Shown: positions 19,216 to 28,102, numbered from the stretch's first letter. The stretch: 35,502 nt of DNA from Nitrosomonas sp. (GCA_020852475.1 JADZAR010000006.1:1-35502); one strand, 5' to 3'. Translations and numbers: made by a program. The notes: generated from the letters alone by a model not told the origin.

Positions 19216-19722
19216 TTATCGGTATATTGGCGAAGGCGGATACCCTGGCGGGACAATATTTCGACTGCTGCCATAGGCATCATTTTGAAAGGTGCCGACA
19301 ACAGGAACATGATGACCTTTCGTATACATGCATTGTATATAACCGTGATCATAGCGCTGTTGATGGATCAGGCCGGAAGTTCTGGCATTGTCCGAGCCAA
19401 CTAATCCGCCGGCCAAAACACCCGTACCTGCACCGATAGCTGCCCCTTGTCCACCACCTAAAGCAACGCCGGCGATTGCACCCAGTGCAGCGCCAATAGC
19501 GGCGCTATTAAAGCCGCTATTAACTGTCGTCCCTTTTGCCGTAGTGCCGCCAATTTGTTCATGAGCGTATTGCCGGCAAAAATAATCATCGTGACGGAAT
19601 TGATCAAAATTTTTTCCATCTCCAGGTAAGGCCATAACGCTCGGACCATCTGGCATGCTAATGCACGCGGCTAAAAGTAGCAGGGGTAAGGCGCTAGAAA
19701 TAAACTTCAAAATTGATCGCAT
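19216..19722 (-). CDS. Glycine-zipper lipoprotein, copy A
   Basis: A 168-residue paralogue of the lipoprotein at 18114-18659: lipobox LAAC (C20), NFDQFRHDDYFCRQYA, a glycine zipper (AAIGAALGAIAGVALGGGQG and GAGTGVLAGGL), and YIQCMYTKGHHVPV. It lacks the long polyproline tail. The ATG at 19722 follows AAGAGAT and gives a tidy signal peptide; another ATG at 19746 overlaps the stop of the upstream gene in TAATG and would add eight residues. Function unknown; probably an envelope structural lipoprotein. Confidence 0.83.
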   Translation of the reverse strand: MRSILKFISSALPLLLLAACISMPDGPSVMALPGDGKNFDQFRHDDYFCRQYAHEQIGGTTAKGTTVNSGFNSAAIGAALGAIAGVALGGGQGAAIGAGTGVLAGGLVGSDNARTSGLIHQQRYDHGYIQCMYTKGHHVPVVGTFQNDAYGSSRNIVPPGYPPSPIYR

Positions 19723-19745
19723 TACCGATATCTCTTTTGCATTCA

Positions 19746-20315
19746 TTATTGCGGTGTAGGTTGGGGGGCTACCTGCAGCCATCCTTCGGGGCATTGTTTG
19801 ATGTATGGATAGTAACCTTCCGGGTTACGGCAGTAATACCAGTAGCTGGTTTGTACAGGTTGTGCTTGTGAAGTGACGGGCGTTTCGCGCTGGATATAAA
19901 TGACAGGCGCCGAAGGCGCAATGATCGAAGGGGAAGAATAATAACTACGCGGATAATAATAAGCGCCAGGATAGCGATACCGGTATGGATAAGGATAGCT
20001 GGGGTAGCTATAGTATCCGGAGCCAAAGAGCCCTGGTCCAAATAAGCCCGGGCCATAGAATCCACCGAAGCCGATTCCAAGATTATAATGGCTGTGGCTG
20101 CGATTAGAATGCTGATGGCCGCCGCTAAAACCGCCACCTCTTCCTGCGTCACCGCCTCCGCCAATGACACTGCCTTCGTCATGACCGCCCCTTGCCCACA
20201 CAGGATAATTAATGGTTAATCCAGTCAATAGCAACATGAGGCATAAACCTGTCCATTTTTTTGTATCAGTCCATGGATAGCTTCTGGTGAGGGTGCTATA
20301 AATTGACTTTTTCAT
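19746..20315 (-). CDS. Gly/Tyr-rich exported protein, copy A
   Basis: A 189-residue exported protein matching the one at 18676-19089 in design. It has an N-terminal membrane segment (about 25-42), a glycine/histidine-rich stretch (SVIGGGGDAGRGGGFSGGH), a Tyr/Pro/Ser-rich middle, and the C-terminal motif YWYYCRNPEGYYPY then KQCPEGW. The start is uncertain: ATG at 20315 (MKKSIYS) looks signal-like, while an ATG at 20336 adds seven residues. It heads the first two-gene unit; its stop overlaps an ATG of the next frame. Confidence 0.8.
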   Translation of the reverse strand: MKKSIYSTLTRSYPWTDTKKWTGLCLMLLLTGLTINYPVWARGGHDEGSVIGGGGDAGRGGGFSGGHQHSNRSHSHYNLGIGFGGFYGPGLFGPGLFGSGYYSYPSYPYPYRYRYPGAYYYPRSYYSSPSIIAPSAPVIYIQRETPVTSQAQPVQTSYWYYCRNPEGYYPYIKQCPEGWLQVAPQPTPQ

Positions 20316-20453
20316 ATTTTCAGACTCGAAGATCATATGACGCGCATGTTAAAACGTGCAACCTGAATCAAAACTGAATGAAATTTCTATTTTCCAAAAC
20401 CTGCGCTAAAACAGGTATCATAAAGCATTTGAACAAAATCACTGGCAATCGTT

Positions 20454-20476
20454 TTACCGTTATCGGTAATTTTTTT
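20454..20476 (+). terminator. Terminator-like hairpin in the prkB leader
   Basis: TTACCG (20454-20459), loop TTAT, CGGTAA (20464-20469), then seven T (20470-20476). The stem is short but the layout is that of an intrinsic terminator. It lies 25 nt before the prkB ATG and could be an attenuator; there is no + strand gene just upstream for it to close. Confidence 0.5.
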
Positions 20477-20501
20477 GTTTTATTCTTTAGGAGAAATTAA
20501 T

Positions 20502-21371
20502 ATGTCGCAGAAACATCCGGTTATCGCTGTTACCGGATCGTCTGGTGCAGGAACATCGACGGTCAAAAATAGTTTTGAACATATTTTCCGGCGTGAGAAT
20601 TTGAAAGCCGTTGTCGTTGAAGGGGACAGTTTTCATCGCTATGATCGTGAAGCCATGAAGGTGGCTGTTGCCGAATCGGAAAAAAACGGGGGGCGAGCGA
20701 TCAGTCATTTTGGTCCAGAAGCGAATGAATTTGAGAAACTGGAGGCCTTATTCAAAGAATACGGTGAAAGCGGTTCCGGACAAACACGTTTATATCTGCA
20801 TAATGAAGAAGAAGCGGCGCCTTGGAATCAAAAACCAGGTACATTTACGCCTTGGTCGCCTGTTGCATCAGGTTCTGATCTCCTTTTTTATGAAGGTCTG
20901 CATGGCGGTGTTAAAAGTGATACCGCTGATGTTGCAAAATATGTGGATCTACTGGTGGGGGTCGTGCCAATCGTCAATCTGGAATGGATACAAAAAATAT
21001 TCCGCGACACCAACGCGCGAGGTTATTCAGCCGAAGCAGTTACACATACCATTCTACGCCGCATGCATGATTACGTGCACTATATAACACCGCAGTTTTC
21101 GCGTACGCATATTAATTTCCAACGTGTACCGACAGTGGATACATCCAATCCATTTATCGCCAGGGAAATTCCCACGCTTGACGAGAGTCTGGTCGTAATC
21201 CGGTTCAGAAATCCGAAACAAATTGATTTCAGGAATCTTTTGGCATTGATTCATGATTCATTTATGTCACGTCCTAATACGATTGTTGTTCCAGGCGGTA
21301 AAATGGGCATGGCGATAGAATTGATTCTGACGCCATTGATTGCGGAACTTGTTGCCAAAAGCAGGGCTTAG
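20502..21371 (+). CDS. prkB: Phosphoribulokinase, PrkB type
   Basis: Makes ribulose 1,5-bisphosphate from ribulose 5-phosphate and ATP for the Calvin cycle. The 289-residue protein has the P-loop GSSGAGTST (12-20), EGDSFHRYDR and a long conserved body with FYEGLHGG and HINFQRVPTVDTSNPF; length equals that of the E. coli PrkB group. AGGAGA seven bases before the ATG at 20502 decides the start; an earlier in-frame TTG at 20475 lies inside the T-run. RuBisCO genes are not in the window. The gene stands alone, divergent from the surface-protein module. Confidence 0.95.
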   Translation: MSQKHPVIAVTGSSGAGTSTVKNSFEHIFRRENLKAVVVEGDSFHRYDREAMKVAVAESEKNGGRAISHFGPEANEFEKLEALFKEYGESGSGQTRLYLHNEEEAAPWNQKPGTFTPWSPVASGSDLLFYEGLHGGVKSDTADVAKYVDLLVGVVPIVNLEWIQKIFRDTNARGYSAEAVTHTILRRMHDYVHYITPQFSRTHINFQRVPTVDTSNPFIAREIPTLDESLVVIRFRNPKQIDFRNLLALIHDSFMSRPNTIVVPGGKMGMAIELILTPLIAELVAKSRA

Positions 21372-21481
21372 TTCTTGTTTTTATATTTTTGTCGCGGCAA
21401 TACATTGACGAATCAGGTTAACAGGCTACTGTCACGGCCATTGATCTGATTCGGAATCAGCTTTCTGTTTTTAATTCAAGA

Positions 21482-21498
21482 AATCCATTCAATGGATT
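21482..21498. repeat. Palindrome upstream of the UvrD-type gene
   Basis: AATCCATT, central C, AATGGATT: a perfect 8+8 palindrome about 27 nt before the ATG. A second one, CTGATTC-G-GAATCAG, lies at 21446-21460. They could be operators. No LexA box pattern (CTGT-N8-ACAG) is seen. Confidence 0.4.
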
Positions 21499-21524
21499 AA
21501 TTCCATTGATATTATTATTTTTTT

Positions 21525-23735
21525 ATGAATTCCTCCCTGCTTGCTGGCTTAAATCCTCAACAACTGGAGGCCATTACGCTGTCAGAACAATCAGTGTTGG
21601 TGCTCGCAGGAGCCGGTAGTGGAAAAACCCGAGTCCTCACTACGCGCATAGCCTATTTGATTCAGACCGGTAAAGTCAGTCCATACAGCATACTCGCCGT
21701 CACGTTTACCAACAAAGCAGCTAAGGAAATACTGGTGCGTATCAATGCCATGCTACCGATCAATACGCGTGGTATGTGGATTGGAACGTTTCACGGTTTG
21801 TGTAATCGTCTGCTGCGTACACATTATCAGGAGGCTGGATTGCCACAGGCATTCCAGATTATTGATATTGCGGATCAACTGGCAATGATCAGGCGGATTC
21901 TGAAAGCTCTCTCGGTTGATGACAAGCGTTTTCCGCCACGTCAGGTGCAATGGTTTATCAACAACGCGAAGGAAGCCGGACGGCGTGCGGCCAATGTTGT
22001 TGCAGATGATCCGTATACCCGTCATTTGCTTGAGTTTTATTCAGCATACGAGCGACAGTGCGATCGCGAAGGTGTGGTTGATTTTGCAGAATTGCTGTTA
22101 CGCAGTTATGAAATGCTCAGTCGTAACGAGGCTCTGCGTGAGCATTATCGGGAACGGTTTGACCATATTCTGGTGGACGAATTTCAGGATACCAACCGAC
22201 TTCAATATGACTGGCTGAAATTACTGGCCGGGGCTGGTGCTGATCGTCATCCGACCGCAGTCTTTGTTGTCGGTGACGACGATCAAAGCATTTATGCTTT
22301 TCGGGGGGCGGATACTGGGAATATGAAAAGTTTTGAACATGACTTTGGTGTTACTAAAGTTATCAAGTTGGAACAGAATTATCGTTCACATGGCAACATC
22401 CTTGCGGCTGCCAATGCTGTTATTGCGCGTAATACCGATCGACTCGGGAAACATCTATGGACAGCAGATGACCAGGGAGAATTATTGCGCGTGTACCGTG
22501 GCTTGAATGATTTTGATGAAGCCAGCTTTATTGTCGATGAAATCAGAGCTTTGCAATCGGAAGGTATACCATTAGCGCAGATGGCCTTGTTATATCGCTC
22601 CAATGCGCAATCTAGGGTGCTTGAACATAGTCTTTTTAATGCCGCGCTGCCGTATCGAGTGTACGGTGGTACGCGTTTCTTTGAACGCATGGAGATTAAG
22701 CATGCATTGGCGTATTTGCGTTTGATCGCTCATCCGGATGATGATAATGCGCTGTTGCGTATCATTAATTTTCCTGCGCGCGGTATCGGTGCTCGTTCCC
22801 TCGAGCAATTGCAGGATGCCGCACGCCAGCAAAGTTCCAGCTTGTGGGAGGCAGCGATTCAAAAGTGTGGTGGCGACAGTCATGCTGCTGCCGGAAGCAA
22901 CGCTAAAGGCTTGACCGGATTTGTCGGCCTGATTCAGTCGATGCGGCAGGATTGGGAGAGTCTGCCGTTGCCGCGGATTGTGGAGCATGTGCTGGTTCAG
23001 AGCGGTTTGATATCGCATTACAAAAACGAGCGTGATGGCGCCGACAGGCTTGAGAACCTGCATGAACTTGTTAATGCGGCAACGATCTTTGTACACGAGG
23101 CGGATGATGACAGTTTGGTGGCCTTCCTGACGCATGCTTCGCTGGAAGCCGGTGAGCATCAGGCCGGGAGTGGTCAGGATGCCTTGCAACTCATGACTGT
23201 GCATGCAGCCAAGGGACTTGAATTCCACACTGTTTTTCTGAGCGGATTGGAGGAAGGACTTTTTCCGCATGACAACAGTCTGAATGATGTCAATGGATTG
23301 GAAGAAGAGCGGCGTTTAATGTATGTTGCTATGACACGCGCACGCCGTCGTTTATATCTGACTCTGGCGCAGAGTCGAATGTTGCACGGACAGACGCGTT
23401 ATAATATTCCATCACGGTTTCTGGACGAAGTGCCGGAAAAGTTTCTGAAATGGTTAAGCCCAATTGTCGGGATAAAAACGAATGATAATTTCGTTGTCGC
23501 AGATTCGGATAATGATTTCCGTTACAGTCGTGCAGTTCAAAGAAATTCGTCCAGCCAATTTTCAGGGAATACGGCGCAATGGCGAATCGGTCAGGTTATT
23601 CGGCATGCCAAATTTGGAGAAGGCGTGATTGTTGCTTATGAAGGTGCAGGCAATGATGCGCGTGTGCAGATAAAATTTAATGACGTCGGGATCAAATGGC
23701 TGATGTTGGAATATGCAAAACTGACGCCCGCATAA
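21525..23735 (+). CDS. uvrD: UvrD-type DNA helicase (helicase II)
   Basis: A superfamily 1 ATP-dependent 3'-5' helicase for nucleotide-excision and mismatch repair. The 736 residues have Walker A AGAGSGKT (28-35), motif Ia AVTFTNKAAKE, Walker B VDEFQDTN, motif III GDDDQSIYAFRGA, motif V TVHAAKGLEF, and motif VI AMTRARRRLYL. The C-terminal GQVIRHAKFGEGVIV piece resembles the RNA-polymerase-binding Tudor domain of UvrD. The ATG follows a T-rich stretch with no good ribosome site. Rep and PcrA are close relatives; the C-terminal domain and length favour UvrD/PcrA. Confidence 0.94.
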   Translation: MNSSLLAGLNPQQLEAITLSEQSVLVLAGAGSGKTRVLTTRIAYLIQTGKVSPYSILAVTFTNKAAKEILVRINAMLPINTRGMWIGTFHGLCNRLLRTHYQEAGLPQAFQIIDIADQLAMIRRILKALSVDDKRFPPRQVQWFINNAKEAGRRAANVVADDPYTRHLLEFYSAYERQCDREGVVDFAELLLRSYEMLSRNEALREHYRERFDHILVDEFQDTNRLQYDWLKLLAGAGADRHPTAVFVVGDDDQSIYAFRGADTGNMKSFEHDFGVTKVIKLEQNYRSHGNILAAANAVIARNTDRLGKHLWTADDQGELLRVYRGLNDFDEASFIVDEIRALQSEGIPLAQMALLYRSNAQSRVLEHSLFNAALPYRVYGGTRFFERMEIKHALAYLRLIAHPDDDNALLRIINFPARGIGARSLEQLQDAARQQSSSLWEAAIQKCGGDSHAAAGSNAKGLTGFVGLIQSMRQDWESLPLPRIVEHVLVQSGLISHYKNERDGADRLENLHELVNAATIFVHEADDDSLVAFLTHASLEAGEHQAGSGQDALQLMTVHAAKGLEFHTVFLSGLEEGLFPHDNSLNDVNGLEEERRLMYVAMTRARRRLYLTLAQSRMLHGQTRYNIPSRFLDEVPEKFLKWLSPIVGIKTNDNFVVADSDNDFRYSRAVQRNSSSQFSGNTAQWRIGQVIRHAKFGEGVIVAYEGAGNDARVQIKFNDVGIKWLMLEYAKLTPA

Positions 23736-23836
23736 TTCCATTCGTTTTATTTTGGGCGGCCACCCAGCCTGTTCTTTTTTCTTTTGTGAATAAGGTTGTG
23801 GAACAAACGCTGGGGGAAGTAGCAATATCTGTTTAC

Positions 23837-24034
23837 TTATTCTTTGTTTTTCTCTAAAGCATTGCACTTGTCAATGAATGCCTGACGGGCGGCTTCGTCA
23901 TTTTTAAACTCCGCCAGTGATTTTTCCATGCCTCTTCCCGAACAGTTCACCGTATTTGCCTCTGGCAGGCCGTCGCAGCCGATTAGAACGATACTGAGCC
24001 CAAGAATACAAGCGACATTCCCTTTAAATTTCAT
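23837..24034 (-). CDS. Small lipoprotein
   Basis: A 65-residue predicted lipoprotein with signal sequence and lipobox LIGC (C20). The mature part is only about 45 residues, with a second and third cysteine (VNCSGRG, DKCNALEK) and the charged stretch MEKSLAEFKNDEAARQAF. An AGGAG site lies properly before the ATG, so the gene is probably real although small. Function unknown. Confidence 0.75.
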   Translation of the reverse strand: MKFKGNVACILGLSIVLIGCDGLPEANTVNCSGRGMEKSLAEFKNDEAARQAFIDKCNALEKNKE

Positions 24035-24052
24035 TTGGTTTCTCCTTTGTAA

Positions 24053-24459
24053 ATGAACGATGACTGGTGCTGTGAATTCGATTTTATTAAATCGTTTTAT
24101 GCGATTCTACCGTGTGAATCGAATATTGATATTCTACCTGAATCTCTGCGGTCTGAGAATTTTGATGAACAAACCGGACCAGAAGCGTTTGTGGTTAATG
24201 TTTAAATGTGTAATGCCGATACCAATAAAACGTATTCTCATGATTTTTATCCAAAATGCCTACGTTACGTTTCAAAATCAATTTGTCGAAAAAAAGAGAA
24301 GTATCTGCGCAAACTGATACACATTTTTGTAATCTGAAGCAAACTATCAAGAAGTTGTTTAACCTGTTTATCAACAGTGATTTACTGCCTTATGTGATGG
24401 CGCCACTGGTTTTTCTGGCATTAATGTATCTGGAGTGGCTTTATTTGACTATGTTATGA
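24053..24459 (+). pseudogene. Possible remnant of a small gene
   Basis: An ATG at 24053 opens a 50-codon frame with an acidic, protein-like sequence (CEFDFIKSFYAILPCESN) that stops at 24203. The same frame continues directly with an ATG for 36 codons, and a neighbouring frame (24256-24459) ends in a membrane-helix-like sequence (LPYVMAPLVFLALMYLEW). Joined, the pieces could be a degraded gene with one stop and one frameshift. There is no recognisable family, so this is a weak call. Confidence 0.25.
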
Positions 24460-25181
24460 TGCACATTCTGGTCTACGGGTTCGCGATCGGAATCACTCAA
24501 GCACTGTTCATGTCATGCAGTTTCAGATCCGTGAAAACTAGAACCATGGTTATGCATCTTTTTTAGCTTTCAATCTTAGCCGCTCAGGCTGTTCAGCTGT
24601 CATTAACGCTCTTTGGAAAAGCGGCTGAAAGAGAGACCCTCCTGTTCAGTTTTTTTGAGCTATGGCCGACCGTCTCTATCCGGGGTTGTTTAGTCTGCTT
24701 TAAACAGTTTTCTGCCGTACCTGATGCGATACTACAAGTTCATCCGGAGTTCGTCGCCATCCAGTAAACGTTTTGGAACGGAGACTTCCTTGTCGATTTC
24801 TGTCGCCACGGCATGCGTTATTCCTTCCGCCAATAGTCCGGCGGCAAGGAATGAAAAAATGATTTCGCGTCTTTTTTCATGTTCTCTCCTGATTTGAAGT
24901 GGTAAATGTTAAATCCTCACGGAAATTAGCGGTCAAACATAAGCCCATTTGCTTGACGTCAGCGTACTCAAAATAAACAATCCTTTCTGTGGTTTTTCCC
25001 ACTTCAGGTGAAAATGTGGGGAATCAGGGGTGTTTCAGGAAGCATAGAGAGAGAATAAAAACTGGTATAAATCAATTTGGACTGTTATGCTCATGAACAG
25101 TTAAATGATAACTATCTGCTTATAAGAATAAAAAATTAATCTCCATGTTACTGATGCCACAGCGCAAAGAAAAAGAAAAAA
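24460..25181. other. Gene-poor region before the REC-EAL gene
   Basis: Apart from the broken small gene at 24732-24880, no convincing reading frame is seen. Inverted repeats include AGCCGC/GCGGCT (24578-24583, 24621-24626) and ACTGTT/AACAGT (25081-25086, 25096-25101), the latter about 80 nt before the next gene. The last 100 nt are AT-rich and probably hold its promoter, but no consensus stands out. Confidence 0.4.
24732..24880 (-). pseudogene. Small exported protein gene broken by one-base shift
   Basis: An ATG at 24880 preceded by AGGAGAGAAC begins Met-Lys-Lys, but then runs into a stop after 20 codons. Shifting frame by one base within the run of six A (24872-24877) reveals a clean signal-peptide-like sequence, KRREIIFSFLAAGLLAEG, an AxA-type cleavage region (HAVAT) and a mature part of about 23 residues (EIDKEVSVPKRLLDGDELRM) ending at a TAG at 24732. 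The ribosome site, start, signal and stop all line up, which suggests a real gene with a homopolymer indel, either genuine or a sequencing error. Function unknown. Confidence 0.55.
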
Positions 25182-26414
25182 ATGGAAGCTGCCGACCTTA
25201 AAATTCTACTTGTCGACGACGACACATTCATGCTGAAGCTGTTGACCAAGATGCTCGTCAATCATGGTTTTAAATCGATTGAGGCTTGTGATAACGGTCC
25301 TGATGCGCTAAAAAAAATCGACCATCCTCAAACGCGCCCTGATTTGATTCTGTTGGATCTCAATATGCCGGATATGGATGGTATTGAGTTTGTTAGGTAT
25401 TTGGTCGAACGGCGCTATCAAGGCAGTCTGGTGCTTGTCAGTGGAGAAGACGAGCGCATGCTGAAAACAGCAGAAAAACTGGTGCATGCGCATCAGATAA
25501 CGATGCTGGGATATCTTCACAAGCCGGTCAGTCCGGATAAACTGGTTAATCTGATAAAAAAATGGGTACCGTCAGAGGGAAATCAGCAAGTGTCTTCGGT
25601 GGCTAAAAAGAACTATGATGCTGCGGCTTTGAAAAGCGCGATATCCAATCGAGAATTGGTGAATTATTATCAACCCAAAGTAGCCGTGAAGACCGGTGCA
25701 GTGACTGGCGCCGAGACCTTGGTACGCTGGCAGCATCCAACTGATGGTCTGGTATTTCCGGATCAGTTTATCAAAACGGCGGAGCAAGAAGGGCTAATCA
25801 ACGATCTGACTTCGCTGGTGTTGAGTCAGGCACTGGCGCAGGCCAGAGTCTGGTATGAAAGTGGTTACGTATTACGGGTGGCGATCAATGTTTCCATGGA
25901 CAATCTGGCATCACTGAATTTTCAGGATCTTGTTGTCAATCTTGCGATTGAAAACGGTCTTTCGCCTCAAAACATTGTACTCGAAGTGACGGAAAGTCAA
26001 TTAATGAGTGCGGATGCACGGGTACCTTTGGAAATTCTGACGCGGTTACGGTTGAAACGTTTTCATTTGTCGATCGATGATTTCGGCACCGGGCATTCGT
26101 CAATGGCGCAACTACGTGATATTCCTTTTGATGAGCTCAAGATTGATCAAGGCTTTGTCCATCGCGCCTGGGCGGATGAGACATTGCGCGCCATCTATGA
26201 TGCAAGCCTTTCCATGGCTAAGCAGTTGGGTATGGAAGTTGTGGCGGAAGGTGTTGCGGATGAAAAGGACTGGTTTTTTTTGCAACAGACAGGTTGTGAT
26301 TATGCGCAGGGTAATTTCGTATCCAAACCGTTACTGGCGGATGACTTTGTGTCGTGGATGCATGCATGGGGTGATCGCGTCCGACAGGGGAAGCTGCTCA
26401 GTGATTCTGCCTAG
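25182..26414 (+). CDS. Response regulator with EAL c-di-GMP phosphodiesterase domain
   Basis: A 410-residue REC-EAL protein that would degrade cyclic di-GMP when its receiver domain is phosphorylated. REC covers about 6-128, with acidic residues DDD (12-14), phospho-acceptor D59 (LLDLNMPD) and K114. The EAL domain covers about 150-395. The signature reads ETL (178-180), and other catalytic residues are present: N in INVS (236), E in EVTES, DDFGTG (299-304), K320 in ELKID, E in AEGV and the AQG glutamine. It therefore looks active. No histidine kinase is adjacent. The start follows a purine-rich AAAGAAAAAGAAAAA sequence. Confidence 0.93.
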   Translation: MEAADLKILLVDDDTFMLKLLTKMLVNHGFKSIEACDNGPDALKKIDHPQTRPDLILLDLNMPDMDGIEFVRYLVERRYQGSLVLVSGEDERMLKTAEKLVHAHQITMLGYLHKPVSPDKLVNLIKKWVPSEGNQQVSSVAKKNYDAAALKSAISNRELVNYYQPKVAVKTGAVTGAETLVRWQHPTDGLVFPDQFIKTAEQEGLINDLTSLVLSQALAQARVWYESGYVLRVAINVSMDNLASLNFQDLVVNLAIENGLSPQNIVLEVTESQLMSADARVPLEILTRLRLKRFHLSIDDFGTGHSSMAQLRDIPFDELKIDQGFVHRAWADETLRAIYDASLSMAKQLGMEVVAEGVADEKDWFFLQQTGCDYAQGNFVSKPLLADDFVSWMHAWGDRVRQGKLLSDSA

Positions 26415-26485
26415 CACACCGTTGCATTATTTGCGAGAAACATTGAATTCGCCCATTTTTATTTATTGATTTACGCTATTATCGA

Positions 26486-26526
26486 ATTCCATAGCGTTTA
26501 ATTAGCAGGAAAAAACGCTATGGAAT
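26486..26526. terminator. Long hairpin between convergent genes
   Basis: ATTCCATAGCG (26486-26496) pairs perfectly with CGCTATGGAAT (26516-26526), an 11-bp stem with a 19-nt loop. It lies between the REC-EAL gene (+) and the small lipoprotein gene (-). It probably ends one or both transcripts, although no clean T-run follows the stem. Confidence 0.5.
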
Positions 26527-26536
26527 AAAAGCCAGA

Positions 26537-26728
26537 CTAATAGGCCGAATCTGAATCAATTGATCTGGCTTTTCCGCCTCCTTCCTGATCGCCCGAAGGT
26601 ATTTGGTGGAAAGGCTGAATGGTTTTGCCATAGGCATCTGGATCAGGTGTTTCCGGTGCAGTGGGTCTGCCCCCGCACGCAATCAATATCAGAGCGATCG
26701 ATAAAGCTAAAAAAATACGAAATTTCAT
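26537..26728 (-). CDS. Tiny lipoprotein
   Basis: A 63-residue predicted lipoprotein with lipobox LIAC (C18) followed by GGRPTAPETPDPDAYGK. The mature part of about 45 residues is Pro/Gly/Asp-rich and has no further cysteines. A strong AAGGGGGG site precedes the ATG. Of unknown function; its site between two c-di-GMP genes may be chance. Confidence 0.7.
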   Translation of the reverse strand: MKFRIFLALSIALILIACGGRPTAPETPDPDAYGKTIQPFHQIPSGDQEGGGKARSIDSDSAY

Positions 26729-26893
26729 AAAACCCCCCTTGTACGCATTATTGAATTTGCTTTTAATAGCAGGTGCATGCTATCGATTAAGATTCGGAGT
26801 GATATTGATTTTAATCAAACAACTCCTTTGCGAAGAGGAATGTAAATTGTGCGAGGCGGGATAACGCAGCTTTTGAAGAAAGTCGGGGAGAAG

Positions 26894-28030
26894 CTACGGC
26901 TTCAAATCGTCATTTGTAAATACCGCAATCTGATTTCTACCGCTTTCTTTGGCCTGATACAAGGCTGCATCTGCTCTGGCGAGCAATAGTGTGCCGATTG
27001 ACTCGCAATTCGGTTTATCTTGCGGTGATGATGGGCAGAAATTTTTCAGATTGGCCATGCCAATCGAAATGGATACTCGAAATTGTTCGCCCTGAAAATC
27101 GTATAAATTTGAGTGAACCGACTGACGCAAACGCTCAGCTATTTCGTGAGCAGATTGCAGCGATGTTGCCGGAAGCACAACGACAAATTCTTCCCCGCCG
27201 TAGCGCGCCACAATGTCACAGGCGCGTACCTGCATTTTTATCAGACTGGCTGTGCGTACTAAAACATCATCGCCAATCTGATGGCCATAGGTATCATTGA
27301 TGCGTTTGAAATAATCCACGTCGAGAAACATGCACACCAGATCGTCTTTCCAGCGCAGGCTGCGAGCAATTTCGTCTTTTAGGCGCAGATCAAAGTAACG
27401 GCGATTATAAACCCGCGTCAATACGTCCTGATAACTGATTTCCCTGAGCCGTTGCTGATTGAGACAGTTTTCAATGGCAACTGCGGTCATGGCGGATAAT
27501 TTTTGCAGAAAAAACGTGCCAATGCCCTGCGGATAGCGTTTCGCATCATCACTCAGAAGCAGTAACGCGCCGATAATACGCTTTCTCCGCATCAATGGAA
27601 GATATGCTGCGCTTTTGAAAGGTGCTTTGTTGTTCAGGCCAGCAATCATCCAGTGGCATTTTTCAAGGACATCTGCGCCTGTTAATGATACTTTGTCTAA
27701 TGTATCGATAATTCTGGAGTCTTTGGCGGTATCAAGTATCCGCAGCCTGTTTTCATAATTCGTCCGGGCTTTTTCATCCTGATCGAAGAACAGTCGCGCT
27801 GTATCCCTGTGTTGATCAATGAGACACAGTACAACATCCTGCAACTGGAAACGAACTTTCAGTTGTGACAATAATAAATAGCGCAGCTCTGTCGGCGTAT
27901 TTGCATCGATAATTTCAAAACCGAAGGTTTCGTACTGCGTCTGCTTTTTTTCGTTATCTCTGGCGTGCCTGATCAAATCATCGAGCTTGGTTTGCAGCAG
28001 GCTATTTTTGATATGACCGGGGATGTTCAT
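26894..28030 (-). CDS. Diguanylate cyclase, DUF484/GAF-like plus GGDEF
   Basis: Makes cyclic di-GMP from two GTP. The 378-residue protein has an N-terminal sensory part (about 30-190) that resembles DUF484/GAF domains (YLPLMRRKRIIGALLLLS) and a GGDEF domain at about 200-370. The active-site signature is GGEEF (278-282), DVDYFKRIND is intact, and the inhibitory-site RxxD (R269-D272) lies five residues before it, so product inhibition is possible. No transmembrane helix is seen, so it is cytoplasmic. It is the last gene of the - strand run and lies 72 nt after the ceramidase-like gene. Confidence 0.93.
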   Translation of the reverse strand: MNIPGHIKNSLLQTKLDDLIRHARDNEKKQTQYETFGFEIIDANTPTELRYLLLSQLKVRFQLQDVVLCLIDQHRDTARLFFDQDEKARTNYENRLRILDTAKDSRIIDTLDKVSLTGADVLEKCHWMIAGLNNKAPFKSAAYLPLMRRKRIIGALLLLSDDAKRYPQGIGTFFLQKLSAMTAVAIENCLNQQRLREISYQDVLTRVYNRRYFDLRLKDEIARSLRWKDDLVCMFLDVDYFKRINDTYGHQIGDDVLVRTASLIKMQVRACDIVARYGGEEFVVVLPATSLQSAHEIAERLRQSVHSNLYDFQGEQFRVSISIGMANLKNFCPSSPQDKPNCESIGTLLLARADAALYQAKESGRNQIAVFTNDDLKP

Positions 28031-28102
28031 TTTGTAATTTCTGACTTCTGACTTGTCATGCAGGCGGATTATCGCATATCCGTCAAGTCCTTAACATAGA
28101 TT

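Noticed and set aside
24060..24317. Hydrophobic 85-codon frame
   Set aside because: The neighbouring frame from 24053 has a more protein-like composition; this one looks like its shadow.
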